A stretch of DNA of 39,868 bases. Source: a virus. The stretch covers positions 1 through 39,868 of the IMG/VR virus record IMGVR_UViG_3300009068_000076, one strand, 5' to 3'. The notes under the pieces are model-generated. The model ran no database searches. It was given only the letters and a program-made list of their open reading frames with translations, and was not told the DNA's origin. A program made the translations under genes and the position numbers. Shown piece after piece: positions 1-8,280 of the stretch (the stretch's first letter is position 1; each line of letters begins with the position of its first letter).

Positions 1-340
1 AAATACCAGTAACTTCTTTTGCAGCACCATTAGTAATAACGATGTCAAAAGTATTATCATTAGTCAGTGGAATACCCCACGCATTTAATTCTGCATAAGG
101 AGCATTCTCAGGTGCGCATACAATAACATTCTTACTGTTACGAACAATACTAATCTTTGATGCTAACTCACCAGCAACCTGCCACTTAACGATATTAACT
201 GTAGGTGTGTCGCTATTTCTTGCTTGAGTGCCAGCAGCTAAATTTGCAATAGTAATAGTGCCAGACTCTGCCAGAGAAGATGCGAAGTGAATCACAGTTT
301 CCTGGTTTGTATTCTTAAGGGTTGTGATAGTCATTGCCAT
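1..340 (-). CDS. Hypothetical protein, 3' end beyond window (partial)
   Basis: An open frame starts with ATG at 340 and runs uninterrupted to the left edge, so about 113 N-terminal residues are visible and the end is missing. The start reads MAMTITTLKN, and an alternative ATG lies two codons in. A good ribosome binding site, AGAGGA, lies nine bases upstream of ATG, inside the last codons of the preceding gene. The visible part is rich in Ile, Thr, Val and Asn with no long helix, suggesting a beta-sandwich. It lies just after the prohead core genes, where T4 would have gene 21 (prohead protease), but I see no protease signature. A virion or head-associated protein is possible. The function is unknown. 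Confidence 0.7.
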   Translation of the reverse strand, partial: MAMTITTLKNTNQETVIHFASSLAESGTITIANLAAGTQARNSDTPTVNIVKWQVAGELASKISIVRNSKNVIVCAPENAPYAELNAWGIPLTNDNTFDIVITNGAAKEVTGI

Positions 341-341
341 C

Positions 342-890
342 TTATTGTTCCTCTAATTTTGTAAGCACATGAAAGAAGTTCTCTTTTGACTCTCTCATAT
401 ACTCAATAATTTCTGTTTGATTATCTAATAAGTTATTTAGGCGCACTTGGGTACGCTCGTCAATAGTTACAATTGACTCATCATTAAGAACATAATGCAA
501 TTTACCCTCAACCAATCTGTCAAGTTTATTAAGAGAACGAATACCTTGTACAACTGGGTCTACACTAAACATGTGAGAAGAAGCAAGTTTTATATAATTT
601 TCGATTAATGTATCGGTAACTTTAATATCGTGATATTCTTTAATAATATTAGCGACAGTATGTTCTGATAGTTCTTCGTATAAGTCTTTTGATACTTGTT
701 CTTCTAACTGATGTGAAATATAGTCTTGTTTAATGTATTGTCTTGCTTCTTCTAAACTCGTAAATTCTGTTTCAATACCATTTATCAAAACCTTATTTTC
801 TTCAGTTCTTTCGATTAACTGAAGATAGGATCTGATACTTTCAACGATATCAGATCGTTTTAGAGATTTTGTAAATTCGTAATAACGCAT
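342..890 (-). CDS. Putative prohead core protein (gp68 position), 182 aa
   Basis: This 182-residue protein is charged, strongly helical and without membrane segments or cysteines. It begins MRYYEFTKSLKRSDIV and ends with a coiled-coil-like stretch. Its ATG overlaps the stop of the upstream gp67-like gene by one base (TAATG), which suggests translational coupling. In T4 the order after the portal is 67, 68, 21, and gp68 is a small helical scaffold-core protein, so position and composition suggest the same role inside the immature head. This rests on context: I do not recognise a diagnostic gp68 motif, and the protein is somewhat longer than T4 gp68. It could also be an unrelated small structural protein. 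Confidence 0.55.
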   Translation of the reverse strand: MRYYEFTKSLKRSDIVESIRSYLQLIERTEENKVLINGIETEFTSLEEARQYIKQDYISHQLEEQVSKDLYEELSEHTVANIIKEYHDIKVTDTLIENYIKLASSHMFSVDPVVQGIRSLNKLDRLVEGKLHYVLNDESIVTIDERTQVRLNNLLDNQTEIIEYMRESKENFFHVLTKLEEQ

Positions 891-1078
891 TACTCTTCTG
901 CAGTAGGTTCAGCGACTGGTTCTTCTGCTTGCGCAAACATACTTTGTGCAACTGACTGACGCATGTCATCTAAACGAGCAGATAATTTTTCTGCCATTGC
1001 ATTTGCAAACGCTTGTTCTGTCTCAAGTGCATCGCCAGCCTGAATTGCTTGGACTAAATTTTGTACTGTTTCACTCAT
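890..1078 (-). CDS. gp67: Prohead core protein gp67-like, 62 aa
   Basis: A 62-residue acidic protein beginning MSETVQNLVQAIQAGDALE and ending in a Glu/Ala/Pro-rich tail. The N-terminal half has the form LVxAIxxGDxxxxxxxFxxAMAxK, which matches the start of T4 gp67, a small acidic internal protein of the prohead scaffold. In T4 most of gp67 is cleaved by the gp21 protease during head maturation. It sits immediately after the portal gene, exactly the T4 position. A strong ribosome binding site (AGGAG) lies seven bases before ATG. Its stop overlaps the start of the next gene (TAATG). It is shorter than T4 gp67, with a much shorter acidic tail. The assignment is by motif and position. Confidence 0.72.
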   Translation of the reverse strand: MSETVQNLVQAIQAGDALETEQAFANAMAEKLSARLDDMRQSVAQSMFAQAEEPVAEPTAEE

Positions 1079-1090
1079 AATATTCTCCTA

Positions 1091-2779
1091 TTAATTTGGC
1101 CAAGTACCAGTTTTTAATTTGGTAACTTTCCCTTTACTTTGTTGTGTATCTTGTTCTGCTTCAGCATCAGCTTCTTGTTGATCTTGAGCACCTTGATCTT
1201 GCTGAGGTTGTGCAGCTTGTTGCTGTTGCATTACCTGTTGTTGCTGTTCAGCCTGTGCGTCCATCGCTGGTTGCTGCATTGCCTGTTGAAGTTCTCCTTG
1301 AACAGTTGCCTGCTGAATCATGATATCCTGTTCTTTATTCATTTCTTTCTGGATATCTTTAATTTCTTTATCATCCAAACGAAGAATGTTTTTCTTAACC
1401 CATTCTTGTGAATAATATTTACCAACAAATGGATCTACAATTTGTAGTAAGCCCATTCTGGCTTGCATAATTTCACTGTCACGCAATTCAGAATAGTTAT
1501 TATCTTCGATGTAATCGTATTTAATTCCAACACGAAGATCATCCCATTCATCTGGACGGATAATACCTTTACAAATTAACTGAACACGAAGTGCGTTGTT
1601 AAATAATGCATTAAATTTCTTGCGCAGTCTAACAATAAACTTATTAAACTTAACTTCATCACGAGTAATTTCTTGTGAACGACCAATGCTAAAACCAGAA
1701 GACTGTTGTAGTCGGCTAATTGGTACATTCAATGCATGGAATAATTTACCTTGGAAGTATTCAATGTCTTGAATCTCACCTAAGTTTTGTCCACCTGGAA
1801 GTGTAGTAATCTCAGTACCTTTACCACCCTCACGACGAGGCATCCAAAAATCTTCCATCATTGACAGGTGACGACGATCGTCACGAGTTTCACCAGTTGT
1901 CGCATCATAAACAATTTTGTTACGGAACTTATTCATAATGTCCGTTACATACTGCTCTGCTTTCAACTTAGGTAAATTACCCACATCAACATAAAAAATT
2001 CTTCGTTCAGGTGCACGACTGATACGATAGATGACAAGGGAGTCCTCGATCATCTTTAATTGATTAACTGGTTTGATTGCCTTATGAAGATAAGACATTG
2101 CCATACCAGTATTTGGATCTACATATCCTGATGGAACATAGACCACTGAATCAAGAGCTAGTTTAACACCATGTGTTGTTTGCTCTGTAATTCCTTTGTC
2201 GTTGTAAAGATAGTATTCTTCTACTTCTTTTACAACTTCAACACCTTGCGGTGTTCTTTCTTTTTTAATATTCTTAATACGACGAATCTTGCGAGGATCA
2301 ATGTATCTTAACTCTTGAATACCTGCTTTAACATTTGACTCATCGATAAGGATTTGATAATATAACCTTCCGTCAATATACCATGCACGGAAAGTTTCAT
2401 GTGCTCTTTCATCGAACTTTAATATACGAAGTACATTATCAAATTCTTCACGAATTTTAGTTTTAATATTATCTGAAACTTTAACTTCATCAAGAACAAT
2501 CTCAACAGATTTGTGGGATTCGTCAGCCACAATTGCTTCGTTGACAATGTCTTCGATCGCACCATCACAATCACTATACTGTGCTACTTCACGATAGCGA
2601 CGAATCAAATCATTTTCGTTTTTGATAACACCTTCAAGATCCATGACCATACCGTAGTATCCACCAGCATTTACACCAGTGTTTACTACGGTTGCGCCTG
2701 TCTCATTTGGACTAGGAGGAACTACACTCGGTAGTTGCCCCTCATCCTTACGCTTTATCTCAAACCCAAAAATCTGCAT
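1091..2779 (-). CDS. gp20: Portal vertex protein gp20, 562 aa
   Basis: A T4-type portal protein: twelve copies form the ring at the unique head vertex through which DNA is packaged and ejected and on which the head assembles. Characteristic segments include YSDCDGAIEDIVNEAIV (about residues 68-84), LRYIDPRKIRRIKNI (about 177-191), VIYRISRAPERRIFYVDVGN (about 249-268) and LNVPISRLQQ (about 354-363). The length is close to T4 gp20 (524 residues). The extra length is a C-terminal tail of roughly 70 residues dominated by Gln, Ala and Asp, which looks disordered and is absent from T4. A ribosome binding site (AAGG) lies 13 bases before ATG. It is followed by the gp67-like gene and preceded by the tube gene, as in T4. 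Confidence 0.96.
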   Translation of the reverse strand: MQIFGFEIKRKDEGQLPSVVPPSPNETGATVVNTGVNAGGYYGMVMDLEGVIKNENDLIRRYREVAQYSDCDGAIEDIVNEAIVADESHKSVEIVLDEVKVSDNIKTKIREEFDNVLRILKFDERAHETFRAWYIDGRLYYQILIDESNVKAGIQELRYIDPRKIRRIKNIKKERTPQGVEVVKEVEEYYLYNDKGITEQTTHGVKLALDSVVYVPSGYVDPNTGMAMSYLHKAIKPVNQLKMIEDSLVIYRISRAPERRIFYVDVGNLPKLKAEQYVTDIMNKFRNKIVYDATTGETRDDRRHLSMMEDFWMPRREGGKGTEITTLPGGQNLGEIQDIEYFQGKLFHALNVPISRLQQSSGFSIGRSQEITRDEVKFNKFIVRLRKKFNALFNNALRVQLICKGIIRPDEWDDLRVGIKYDYIEDNNYSELRDSEIMQARMGLLQIVDPFVGKYYSQEWVKKNILRLDDKEIKDIQKEMNKEQDIMIQQATVQGELQQAMQQPAMDAQAEQQQQVMQQQQAAQPQQDQGAQDQQEADAEAEQDTQQSKGKVTKLKTGTWPN

Positions 2780-2803
2780 TATGTAATAACCTTCAGTTAA
2801 TTA

Positions 2804-3391
2804 TTAAAGTGGGAAACTACCAACTGGAGTATCAATAGAAACATTGACACCAAAGCCAGCAGCTGCACCAGTAGCTGATGTGAAGAAGTTGTATTGGAAC
2901 TCTACATCAAACTGTTCAATTGCATTTTGTTGCTCGTAATCTAAACCGATTGCGGAAATTGTTGTTGGGAATGCATCAACAAACTTATAACTCTTAATAA
3001 TTGCACCATTGCGATCTAATTGGTGAACAGACAAGTCAACTTGGTAGTCAGTAGGATTAGTACGACCATTAGTTGTATTGTAATTCTGGATACCAGACTG
3101 CCATTGCTCTAGTGCATTACGGATACCGAAAGTAGTATCATTGTAAACTGTCACAGTCCATGGTTGGAATGTTCGTTCACCAGCAAAGTTAACTGGGCGA
3201 CCACGATACAAGACTGGTAGAGTCTCGATAGTGGAAGCAGGTAATTGAGCAGCCTTACATAAGAACTGTGCTCTCTGTCCTGCAACTACACCCAATGTAA
3301 CATATGACGGGAATGTTAATTCAACACGGAATTGATTAGGGCGAGCACCGCCACCAATCATCTGCGCTTTGAAATCAGCAATATTTGCCAT
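2804..3391 (-). CDS. gp19: Tail tube protein gp19, 195 aa
   Basis: A T4-type tail tube subunit; hexameric rings of it stack to make the inner tube through which DNA passes. The N-terminus (MANIADFKAQM) and segments GARPNQFRVELTFP, QLPASTIETLPVLYRGRPVN and FAGERTFQPWTVTVYND are typical of T4-like gp19, and the length is close to the T4 protein (163 residues). A strong AAGGAG site precedes ATG, and a late promoter element lies about 24 bases further upstream, between this gene and the sheath gene. Tube is needed in stoichiometric amounts with sheath, so its own promoter makes sense. Confidence 0.95.
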   Translation of the reverse strand: MANIADFKAQMIGGGARPNQFRVELTFPSYVTLGVVAGQRAQFLCKAAQLPASTIETLPVLYRGRPVNFAGERTFQPWTVTVYNDTTFGIRNALEQWQSGIQNYNTTNGRTNPTDYQVDLSVHQLDRNGAIIKSYKFVDAFPTTISAIGLDYEQQNAIEQFDVEFQYNFFTSATGAAAGFGVNVSIDTPVGSFPL

Positions 3392-3414
3392 TTAATTCTC
3401 CTTGTTCTTTTCTT

Positions 3415-3422
3415 TATTTATC
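3415..3422 (-). promoter_or_regulatory. Late promoter element GATAAATA
   Basis: A NATAAATA match in the 36-base gap between sheath and tube, 23 bases before the tube ATG and upstream of its AAGGAG site. It would give the tube, portal and core genes their own late transcript. Confidence 0.7.
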
Positions 3423-3427
3423 TTAAA

Positions 3428-5881
3428 TTACGCACCGATTTCTGAGAAGTTAATCGCAGAACGAGCAGCAACGAAATTGAGAGTGATAAAGTTGATAGAA
3501 CGATTTGGCTTAACGAAGATATCAGCAACGAATTCGTTACGATCGATAACTTCACCTGTGTTGTTAGACTCATCGCACTTAACAACGAAATCAGTAATAC
3601 CACGACGACCTTGTACGTCACGTAGGAATGGCTCGACTAAGTTCTTGAACTGAGCACGAGTAAATCCATCGTTGAATTCAAACAACTGGAATTTAGCAGC
3701 AGTTGCAATCGCTTTTTCCATAACGATGAATAGACGACGCACGTTGATACGATCGAACGCACTTGGCTTTGCCAAGAGAGTCTTATCACCAAACAAGACA
3801 GTGCCTTCACCTGGGAATGTAACAACAGGGTTAACACCAGACTTGTAGAGCATATCTCTTTGAGTTTTGTTTGGATTGAATGCCAACTTAACAACATTCT
3901 TAATTTGACCACGATTCAATCCAGATGGAGACCACCATGGATCATTAGTGTAATCAGTACGAGCGCAAAGACCAGCAACATCACCATTCAATGGAACATA
4001 ACGGTATTTGTCGTTGTAACGATCGTATTGATACTTGTAACCAGAGTCAAGAACTGCATAAGAACTAGATGGCAATGCTGCACGGTATGCAATAATTGCG
4101 TCTTGTTCGGTAGAAGTAGAACCAATGATTGGGTCAGCACTAGTAGTGCTTTGTGGAGATATAAACGCTACGCAATCTAAACGAGTTTCGCAGATGTTAT
4201 TGATAATATATGTGGCAGTTGCAGCAGTTGCTTTACCAGCCATAATTAAACTAATATCATACTGTTCAGCATTAGAGAACAAATTGAACGCATTTTGTAA
4301 TTCAGCATCAGTTGGAATAAAATCATCAGTACCACCAGATAAAGAAACATTGACAGTAGCAGTTAATAATTTGAAAGTAACACCAGCAGCTGCAGAACCC
4401 CATGCTGCACCACTAGCAGCTACAGCAGTAGGATGATCCATCCACCAAACGTATTCTGAACGAGCGTTCAATACATTTTTGTAGTAGTTATTAGTTCCGT
4501 CAGGTTTCTTAGCGTCAGATGCTTTAGAAACATAAGCAAATTTTTCTAAAATAGTACCTTGTGTTCCAGAGAATGCGCCATCTTCATCGATAACGATAAT
4601 GTGCATTTCATCTTGAGAACCGCCAACGCTTGTAGCGTATGTAGAAGTTGCTGGAGCAGAATCAAATTCGTCTTTGTATGCCCATGCGCTAAATCCAGCA
4701 GAGTCACACATAGCAACTTTTAAAGAGTTACCAAGAGTACCAGCATATTTTGCAGAAACTGGACCAACAATACCAGCGCCATTCGCATAAGTGCTATTGT
4801 ATGTTTCGCCGTTGATAATTTTTAAACCAGCCACAGAAATTGTGCCAGTTATAGTAGCTGTAGTACCGCCACCGCTTGGAGCAGCAACAGTAATAGTAGG
4901 GAGAGTTGAGTAACCAGATCCAGGTGTAACAATTACTGGATTAGTGATTGTTGAAGAAGCAACAGTTACAGAACCAGCAGATGCATTACCAGCTGAGAAA
5001 GTAGCAGTAACAGTACCTTTGTATCCAGTGCCACCAGCAGTAACAGTAACAGAAGCAACTGATTGGTTTGATGTTACAGAGTATGTCAGACCAGTTGGAG
5101 TACCAGCAGTTGTTACAATCGCCACATCACCAGTTGTTTGCAAAGTAAATCCTGTTACAGAAGAACCAGAACCAGTAATAGCAGAAACTTTATAAGTTGT
5201 ACCAGTTGTGTACCCAGTAATACTACCAGTACCACCTAGTGTACCAGTAATTTGAATTGTGCTACCAACTACCAATGTAGTAGCAGTACAAGTGAATTGG
5301 CCACCAGTACCAGTAATAGCTACACCAGCTAAAGTTGGAACTGTCATCACTGGAGTAAATGTTGCACCAGAACCACCACTTGGGGCAGAAATAGTAACTG
5401 AAGGTGCAGTGGCATAACCAGAACCGCCAGAAGAAACAGCAACGGCAGTAATTGCACCACCAGAAAGAGATACTGTTACTGTTGCTAGTGTACCCCCATC
5501 AATATCAGGTGCGGCAACTGTTACTACTGGAGCACTACCAGTAGATGAATAACCAGTACCTGGATTATTCATAGCAACAGTACCAAGACCGCCAGTTGTA
5601 GTAGCAACCGCATTCAAAGATCCAGCGTCTGCACGAACTAGTAATAAGTTATTTGTATAAGATAGGAAGTTCGCAGCTGTGAAAAAAGATTGGAAATTGC
5701 TATCGTTTGGTTTACCGAAGCGACGAACTAATTCGTTCTCCGAGCTAACTGTCACAGGCTCCAATATTGGACCCCATGGAAATACTCCAGCATAAGCACC
5801 AATAGATGATGATACTGCTGGAACGATAGAAGTGAAATCTTTTTCTACGACTGCAACGCCTGGAGATAATTGGAACGGCAT
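3428..5881 (-). CDS. gp18: Tail sheath protein gp18 with large repeat insertion, 817 aa
   Basis: The contractile tail sheath subunit. The N-terminus (MPFQLSPGVAVVEKDFTSIV) and C-terminal half, with NVRRLFIVMEKAIATAAKF, NDGFTRAQFKNLVEPFLRDV and DIFVKPNRSINFITLNF, are classic T4-like gp18. At 817 residues it is much longer than T4 gp18 (659). The excess is a Gly/Thr/Val-rich block at about residues 95-352 holding four copies of a GxGY motif (near 108, 153, 284 and 321), each followed by a Pro-Thr-Val-type beta strand. The block sits in the outward-facing part of the protein by analogy with T4, so it may decorate the tail surface. ATG has a strong AAGGAG site. A degenerate late promoter and a 5' hairpin lie upstream. 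Confidence 0.95.
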   Translation of the reverse strand: MPFQLSPGVAVVEKDFTSIVPAVSSSIGAYAGVFPWGPILEPVTVSSENELVRRFGKPNDSNFQSFFTAANFLSYTNNLLLVRADAGSLNAVATTTGGLGTVAMNNPGTGYSSTGSAPVVTVAAPDIDGGTLATVTVSLSGGAITAVAVSSGGSGYATAPSVTISAPSGGSGATFTPVMTVPTLAGVAITGTGGQFTCTATTLVVGSTIQITGTLGGTGSITGYTTGTTYKVSAITGSGSSVTGFTLQTTGDVAIVTTAGTPTGLTYSVTSNQSVASVTVTAGGTGYKGTVTATFSAGNASAGSVTVASSTITNPVIVTPGSGYSTLPTITVAAPSGGGTTATITGTISVAGLKIINGETYNSTYANGAGIVGPVSAKYAGTLGNSLKVAMCDSAGFSAWAYKDEFDSAPATSTYATSVGGSQDEMHIIVIDEDGAFSGTQGTILEKFAYVSKASDAKKPDGTNNYYKNVLNARSEYVWWMDHPTAVAASGAAWGSAAAGVTFKLLTATVNVSLSGGTDDFIPTDAELQNAFNLFSNAEQYDISLIMAGKATAATATYIINNICETRLDCVAFISPQSTTSADPIIGSTSTEQDAIIAYRAALPSSSYAVLDSGYKYQYDRYNDKYRYVPLNGDVAGLCARTDYTNDPWWSPSGLNRGQIKNVVKLAFNPNKTQRDMLYKSGVNPVVTFPGEGTVLFGDKTLLAKPSAFDRINVRRLFIVMEKAIATAAKFQLFEFNDGFTRAQFKNLVEPFLRDVQGRRGITDFVVKCDESNNTGEVIDRNEFVADIFVKPNRSINFITLNFVAARSAINFSEIGA

Positions 5882-5909
5882 TGTGTTTCTCCTTGTTAAT
5901 AAGTTTACC

Positions 5910-5927
5910 TAGACAATTTCATGTCTA
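5910..5927 (-). other. 5' leader hairpin (TAGACA stem)
   Basis: A perfect six-base-pair inverted repeat TAGACA / TGTCTA with a six-base loop, directly downstream of the degenerate late promoter and 29 bases before the sheath ATG. There is no T run after it. It resembles in placement the hairpin at 25710-25727. Confidence 0.5.
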
Positions 5928-5932
5928 CATTT

Positions 5933-5940
5933 TATTTAGT
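5933..5940 (-). promoter_or_regulatory. Degenerate late promoter element ACTAAATA
   Basis: A one-mismatch NATAAATA-like box in the 72-base gap upstream of the sheath gene. The sheath is one of the most strongly expressed late genes, so a promoter is expected here. A hairpin follows at once. Confidence 0.5.
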
Positions 5941-5953
5941 TTTCACAAGATTT

Positions 5954-7531
5954 CTAGAAGTTCAGTGGAGCCTCTTCAGGCTTCCCATCTTCGTAGAACC
6001 CAAATGGTGTTAATTCTTCTTCAATCGCTTGCATTTGTTTAGCGTACATAATATTTCGTAGATTAATATTATTTAGGTCTTTGAAATATGAGTTGGTTGT
6101 AAGCCATCCGAATAGTACCAGAGGCATTACCAAGTCATCGTGATAACCTTCGTCAGCCTCATAAGATCCTTTTTTCTCGATAAAAGTCGAAATTTCAGAG
6201 ATCGTATCAGCGTCATTTATAATAAGTTTATTTTCTTCAACTAGTGCCTTAAAGTTATGACACCCAATTCGTTTGATCTTTTTATCGGTATTGACACCCA
6301 ACTGTGTTTTACCACCACCGAAACCACCTGAGACAGTTTGCCCCATAGCGTGTCTTGTAACCATCAATATATTTTCGTATTCCATCTCAGAGTATAGGAT
6401 GTGAGCAACCTGTTCAGAGATGTTAATTTCCAATAATACAAATGCTTGGTTATACTCGTTTCCAATTTTGTAGATTACATTTGGATAGAGCAACGGGCTA
6501 ATTTCATTATTACGATATTTTGCAACGATTCTATACGGAACCTCTGTAATATCAATAACTTGGAATGCTGAATAGTCTCCACCAACTCCCTTGGCCACAT
6601 CACAGACCATACAATAAGTATGACCAGCCTGTGGGTTTACATACACATCCAACCCATCTTTCTGGTGGACGATAGTATCTGGACTCATTCTAGAGATAAC
6701 ATCTGCTCTAACTAGAGTGAGAGAAGAACCCAAGAAGTTACAAAGAACCTCTTGAGTAAATTTAAGTTCACCGAGCTGTGCTTTTTGTTCTGCAGCCCAT
6801 GCTTCATCACGACCTGGAATTTCCCAGTAAGGAATGAATAGATTAACGAATCCATTTCTACCTTTTTCAGCGTCTGTCCAAAATTTCCAGAAGTGATTAT
6901 AACCCAACGGAGTAGATGACAACAGAATCTTAGTAGTTTGTCCAGCTGAAATAGTTGGATAAACTGATGTAAAGAATTCTTCTGCCACGTTGTTTGGAAT
7001 AATCGCAGCTTCGTCAACATACAACATGTTGACGGATTTACCACGAATACCAGACTTACCTGTTGCAGCAGTGAATACCTTTGAACCATTCTCTAGTTCA
7101 ATATCACCTTTGTTCCAAGTAGTAACACCTTGTTGCATCCACTTTGGTAGCAACTCATACATTATTTGATAACGATCTAAAACCTCACGTGCAGCAGTTG
7201 CTTTGTTCGCAAGGATAGCCACAGTTTTGTTGGCTTGAAAAATCGTGTACCAAAGAATGTAGGCTGCAGATGTAGTTGTCTTACCTTGCTGACGACCTTC
7301 CATAAGAATCACACGACGATTATTATGGATTACATTTACTTTGTTCTTTTGGCAGTCGTATAGTTTGAAGAGTTTTAAACCATGATCTAGTGTAACAATA
7401 TAGCAGTAATTCTCAATAAAGTATATTGGATCCGCTGCACACTTCATGTACTCTTTTACATCTTCAGGTGTAAAGTCAACAGTAACTCCAGCTGCTTTAA
7501 GGTTGGAGTTTGAATTATATACTTGTGCCAT
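5954..7531 (-). CDS. gp17: Terminase large subunit gp17, 525 aa
   Basis: The DNA-packaging motor ATPase and headful nuclease. Visible motifs, numbered from the ATG at 7531: Walker A GRQQGKTT (79-86), Walker B MLYVDE (169-174), coupling motif LLSSTPLG (203-210), and an RNase H-like nuclease with CDVAKGVGGDYSAF (catalytic Asp at 311), an acidic residue in VLLEIN (Glu 368) and HDDLVMP (464-470). An in-frame TTG at 7552 would add seven residues, but it overlaps the end of gp15; ATG at 7531, two bases after the gp15 stop (TAATTATG), is the better start. The protein is shorter than T4 gp17 (610). Its usual partner, small terminase gp16, is not in the gap upstream. Confidence 0.96.
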   Translation of the reverse strand: MAQVYNSNSNLKAAGVTVDFTPEDVKEYMKCAADPIYFIENYCYIVTLDHGLKLFKLYDCQKNKVNVIHNNRRVILMEGRQQGKTTTSAAYILWYTIFQANKTVAILANKATAAREVLDRYQIMYELLPKWMQQGVTTWNKGDIELENGSKVFTAATGKSGIRGKSVNMLYVDEAAIIPNNVAEEFFTSVYPTISAGQTTKILLSSTPLGYNHFWKFWTDAEKGRNGFVNLFIPYWEIPGRDEAWAAEQKAQLGELKFTQEVLCNFLGSSLTLVRADVISRMSPDTIVHQKDGLDVYVNPQAGHTYCMVCDVAKGVGGDYSAFQVIDITEVPYRIVAKYRNNEISPLLYPNVIYKIGNEYNQAFVLLEINISEQVAHILYSEMEYENILMVTRHAMGQTVSGGFGGGKTQLGVNTDKKIKRIGCHNFKALVEENKLIINDADTISEISTFIEKKGSYEADEGYHDDLVMPLVLFGWLTTNSYFKDLNNINLRNIMYAKQMQAIEEELTPFGFYEDGKPEEAPLNF

Positions 7532-7533
7532 AA

Positions 7534-8280
7534 TTAAAATCCGTCCAGCCAACTCTCCGTAGCAACTGTTGCAGTAGTGAGATCACCATCTGCAACATAA
7601 ACCCGATTGGGATTACTAAAGTCTTCGTTATCGCCAACATTGGCATTAACTTGTTGAATAACACTTTTATCAGAGATTGGTCCAAACAGATTCATCTTCA
7701 TTTGGAAGTTAAGACTATGTGTTACGAATCTACGAGTTTGAAAATCGCCATCGTAGTCGTCTTGGACTGATACACTATTTAAAACGATAGGTACATCAAT
7801 CTTAACATTCATGTCTGGAACTACATTTATTGATAATGTATACTCAGGTGTAAATGTTGGAAGGATTTGCTCGATGATTTGTAAACCATCTTCTTGAGTT
7901 TTCGTAAGGATGTATAGAGACAAATCAAGATTATATGGGACAGGAGTATACATAGTAGATACTGAACCAGTGCCATCACCACACTTCAACTGTTGCATAC
8001 GATTTACCTTTCGTTGTGCATCATAGTTGTATCCAATAATCTCAAATGACATTCTTGGAAGAGTAGTATAAACATGATTTTCCAAGGATGGATCTTGATC
8101 TAAACGAACAATCCATTTTTCTTTTGGAGCATATGCAAGGGGAACTTGTAATCGTTGAATAACAGCACCAGTCACAGAATCACCTTCACGACGATCGATA
8201 TAGATGTCACTGAATAGTGAACCGAATCCTACGATGCACTTACGAATAATTCCGTGGTAATATACATTATTGTTTAACAT
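7534..8280 (-). CDS. gp15: Tail terminator / sheath stabiliser gp15, 248 aa
   Basis: A T4-like gp15, which forms the hexameric ring capping the tail and holding the last sheath and tube rings, ready to bind the neck. The N-terminus shows YYHGIIRKCIVGFGSLFSDI followed by IDRREGD and QVPLAYAPKEKWIVRLDQDP, the family signature (T4 has the same order: small-loop N-terminus, LFSxIxIxR, VPxxYAxKE). The length matches T4 gp15 (272). Its ATG overlaps the gp14 stop (TAATG). A perfect TATAAATA late promoter element lies about 113 bases upstream, inside the end of gp14, and may give it and gp17 an extra transcript. Confidence 0.93.
   Translation of the reverse strand: MLNNNVYYHGIIRKCIVGFGSLFSDIYIDRREGDSVTGAVIQRLQVPLAYAPKEKWIVRLDQDPSLENHVYTTLPRMSFEIIGYNYDAQRKVNRMQQLKCGDGTGSVSTMYTPVPYNLDLSLYILTKTQEDGLQIIEQILPTFTPEYTLSINVVPDMNVKIDVPIVLNSVSVQDDYDGDFQTRRFVTHSLNFQMKMNLFGPISDKSVIQQVNANVGDNEDFSNPNRVYVADGDLTTATVATESWLDGF

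Noticed and set aside
1139-1411. Plus-strand frame of 90 codons rich in Leu and Phe, looking like a membrane protein
   Set aside because: It is the reverse of the Gln-rich portal tail; Gln codons read backwards give Leu and Cys. No ribosome site.
3418-3912. Minus-strand frames of 67 and 91 codons within the sheath gene
   Set aside because: Out-of-frame shadows of gp18, whose C-terminal motifs are clear.
7531-7552. TTG start at 7552 for the large terminase
   Set aside because: It would overlap gp15 and has too short a gap to a possible Shine-Dalgarno; ATG at 7531 fits the TAATTATG junction.
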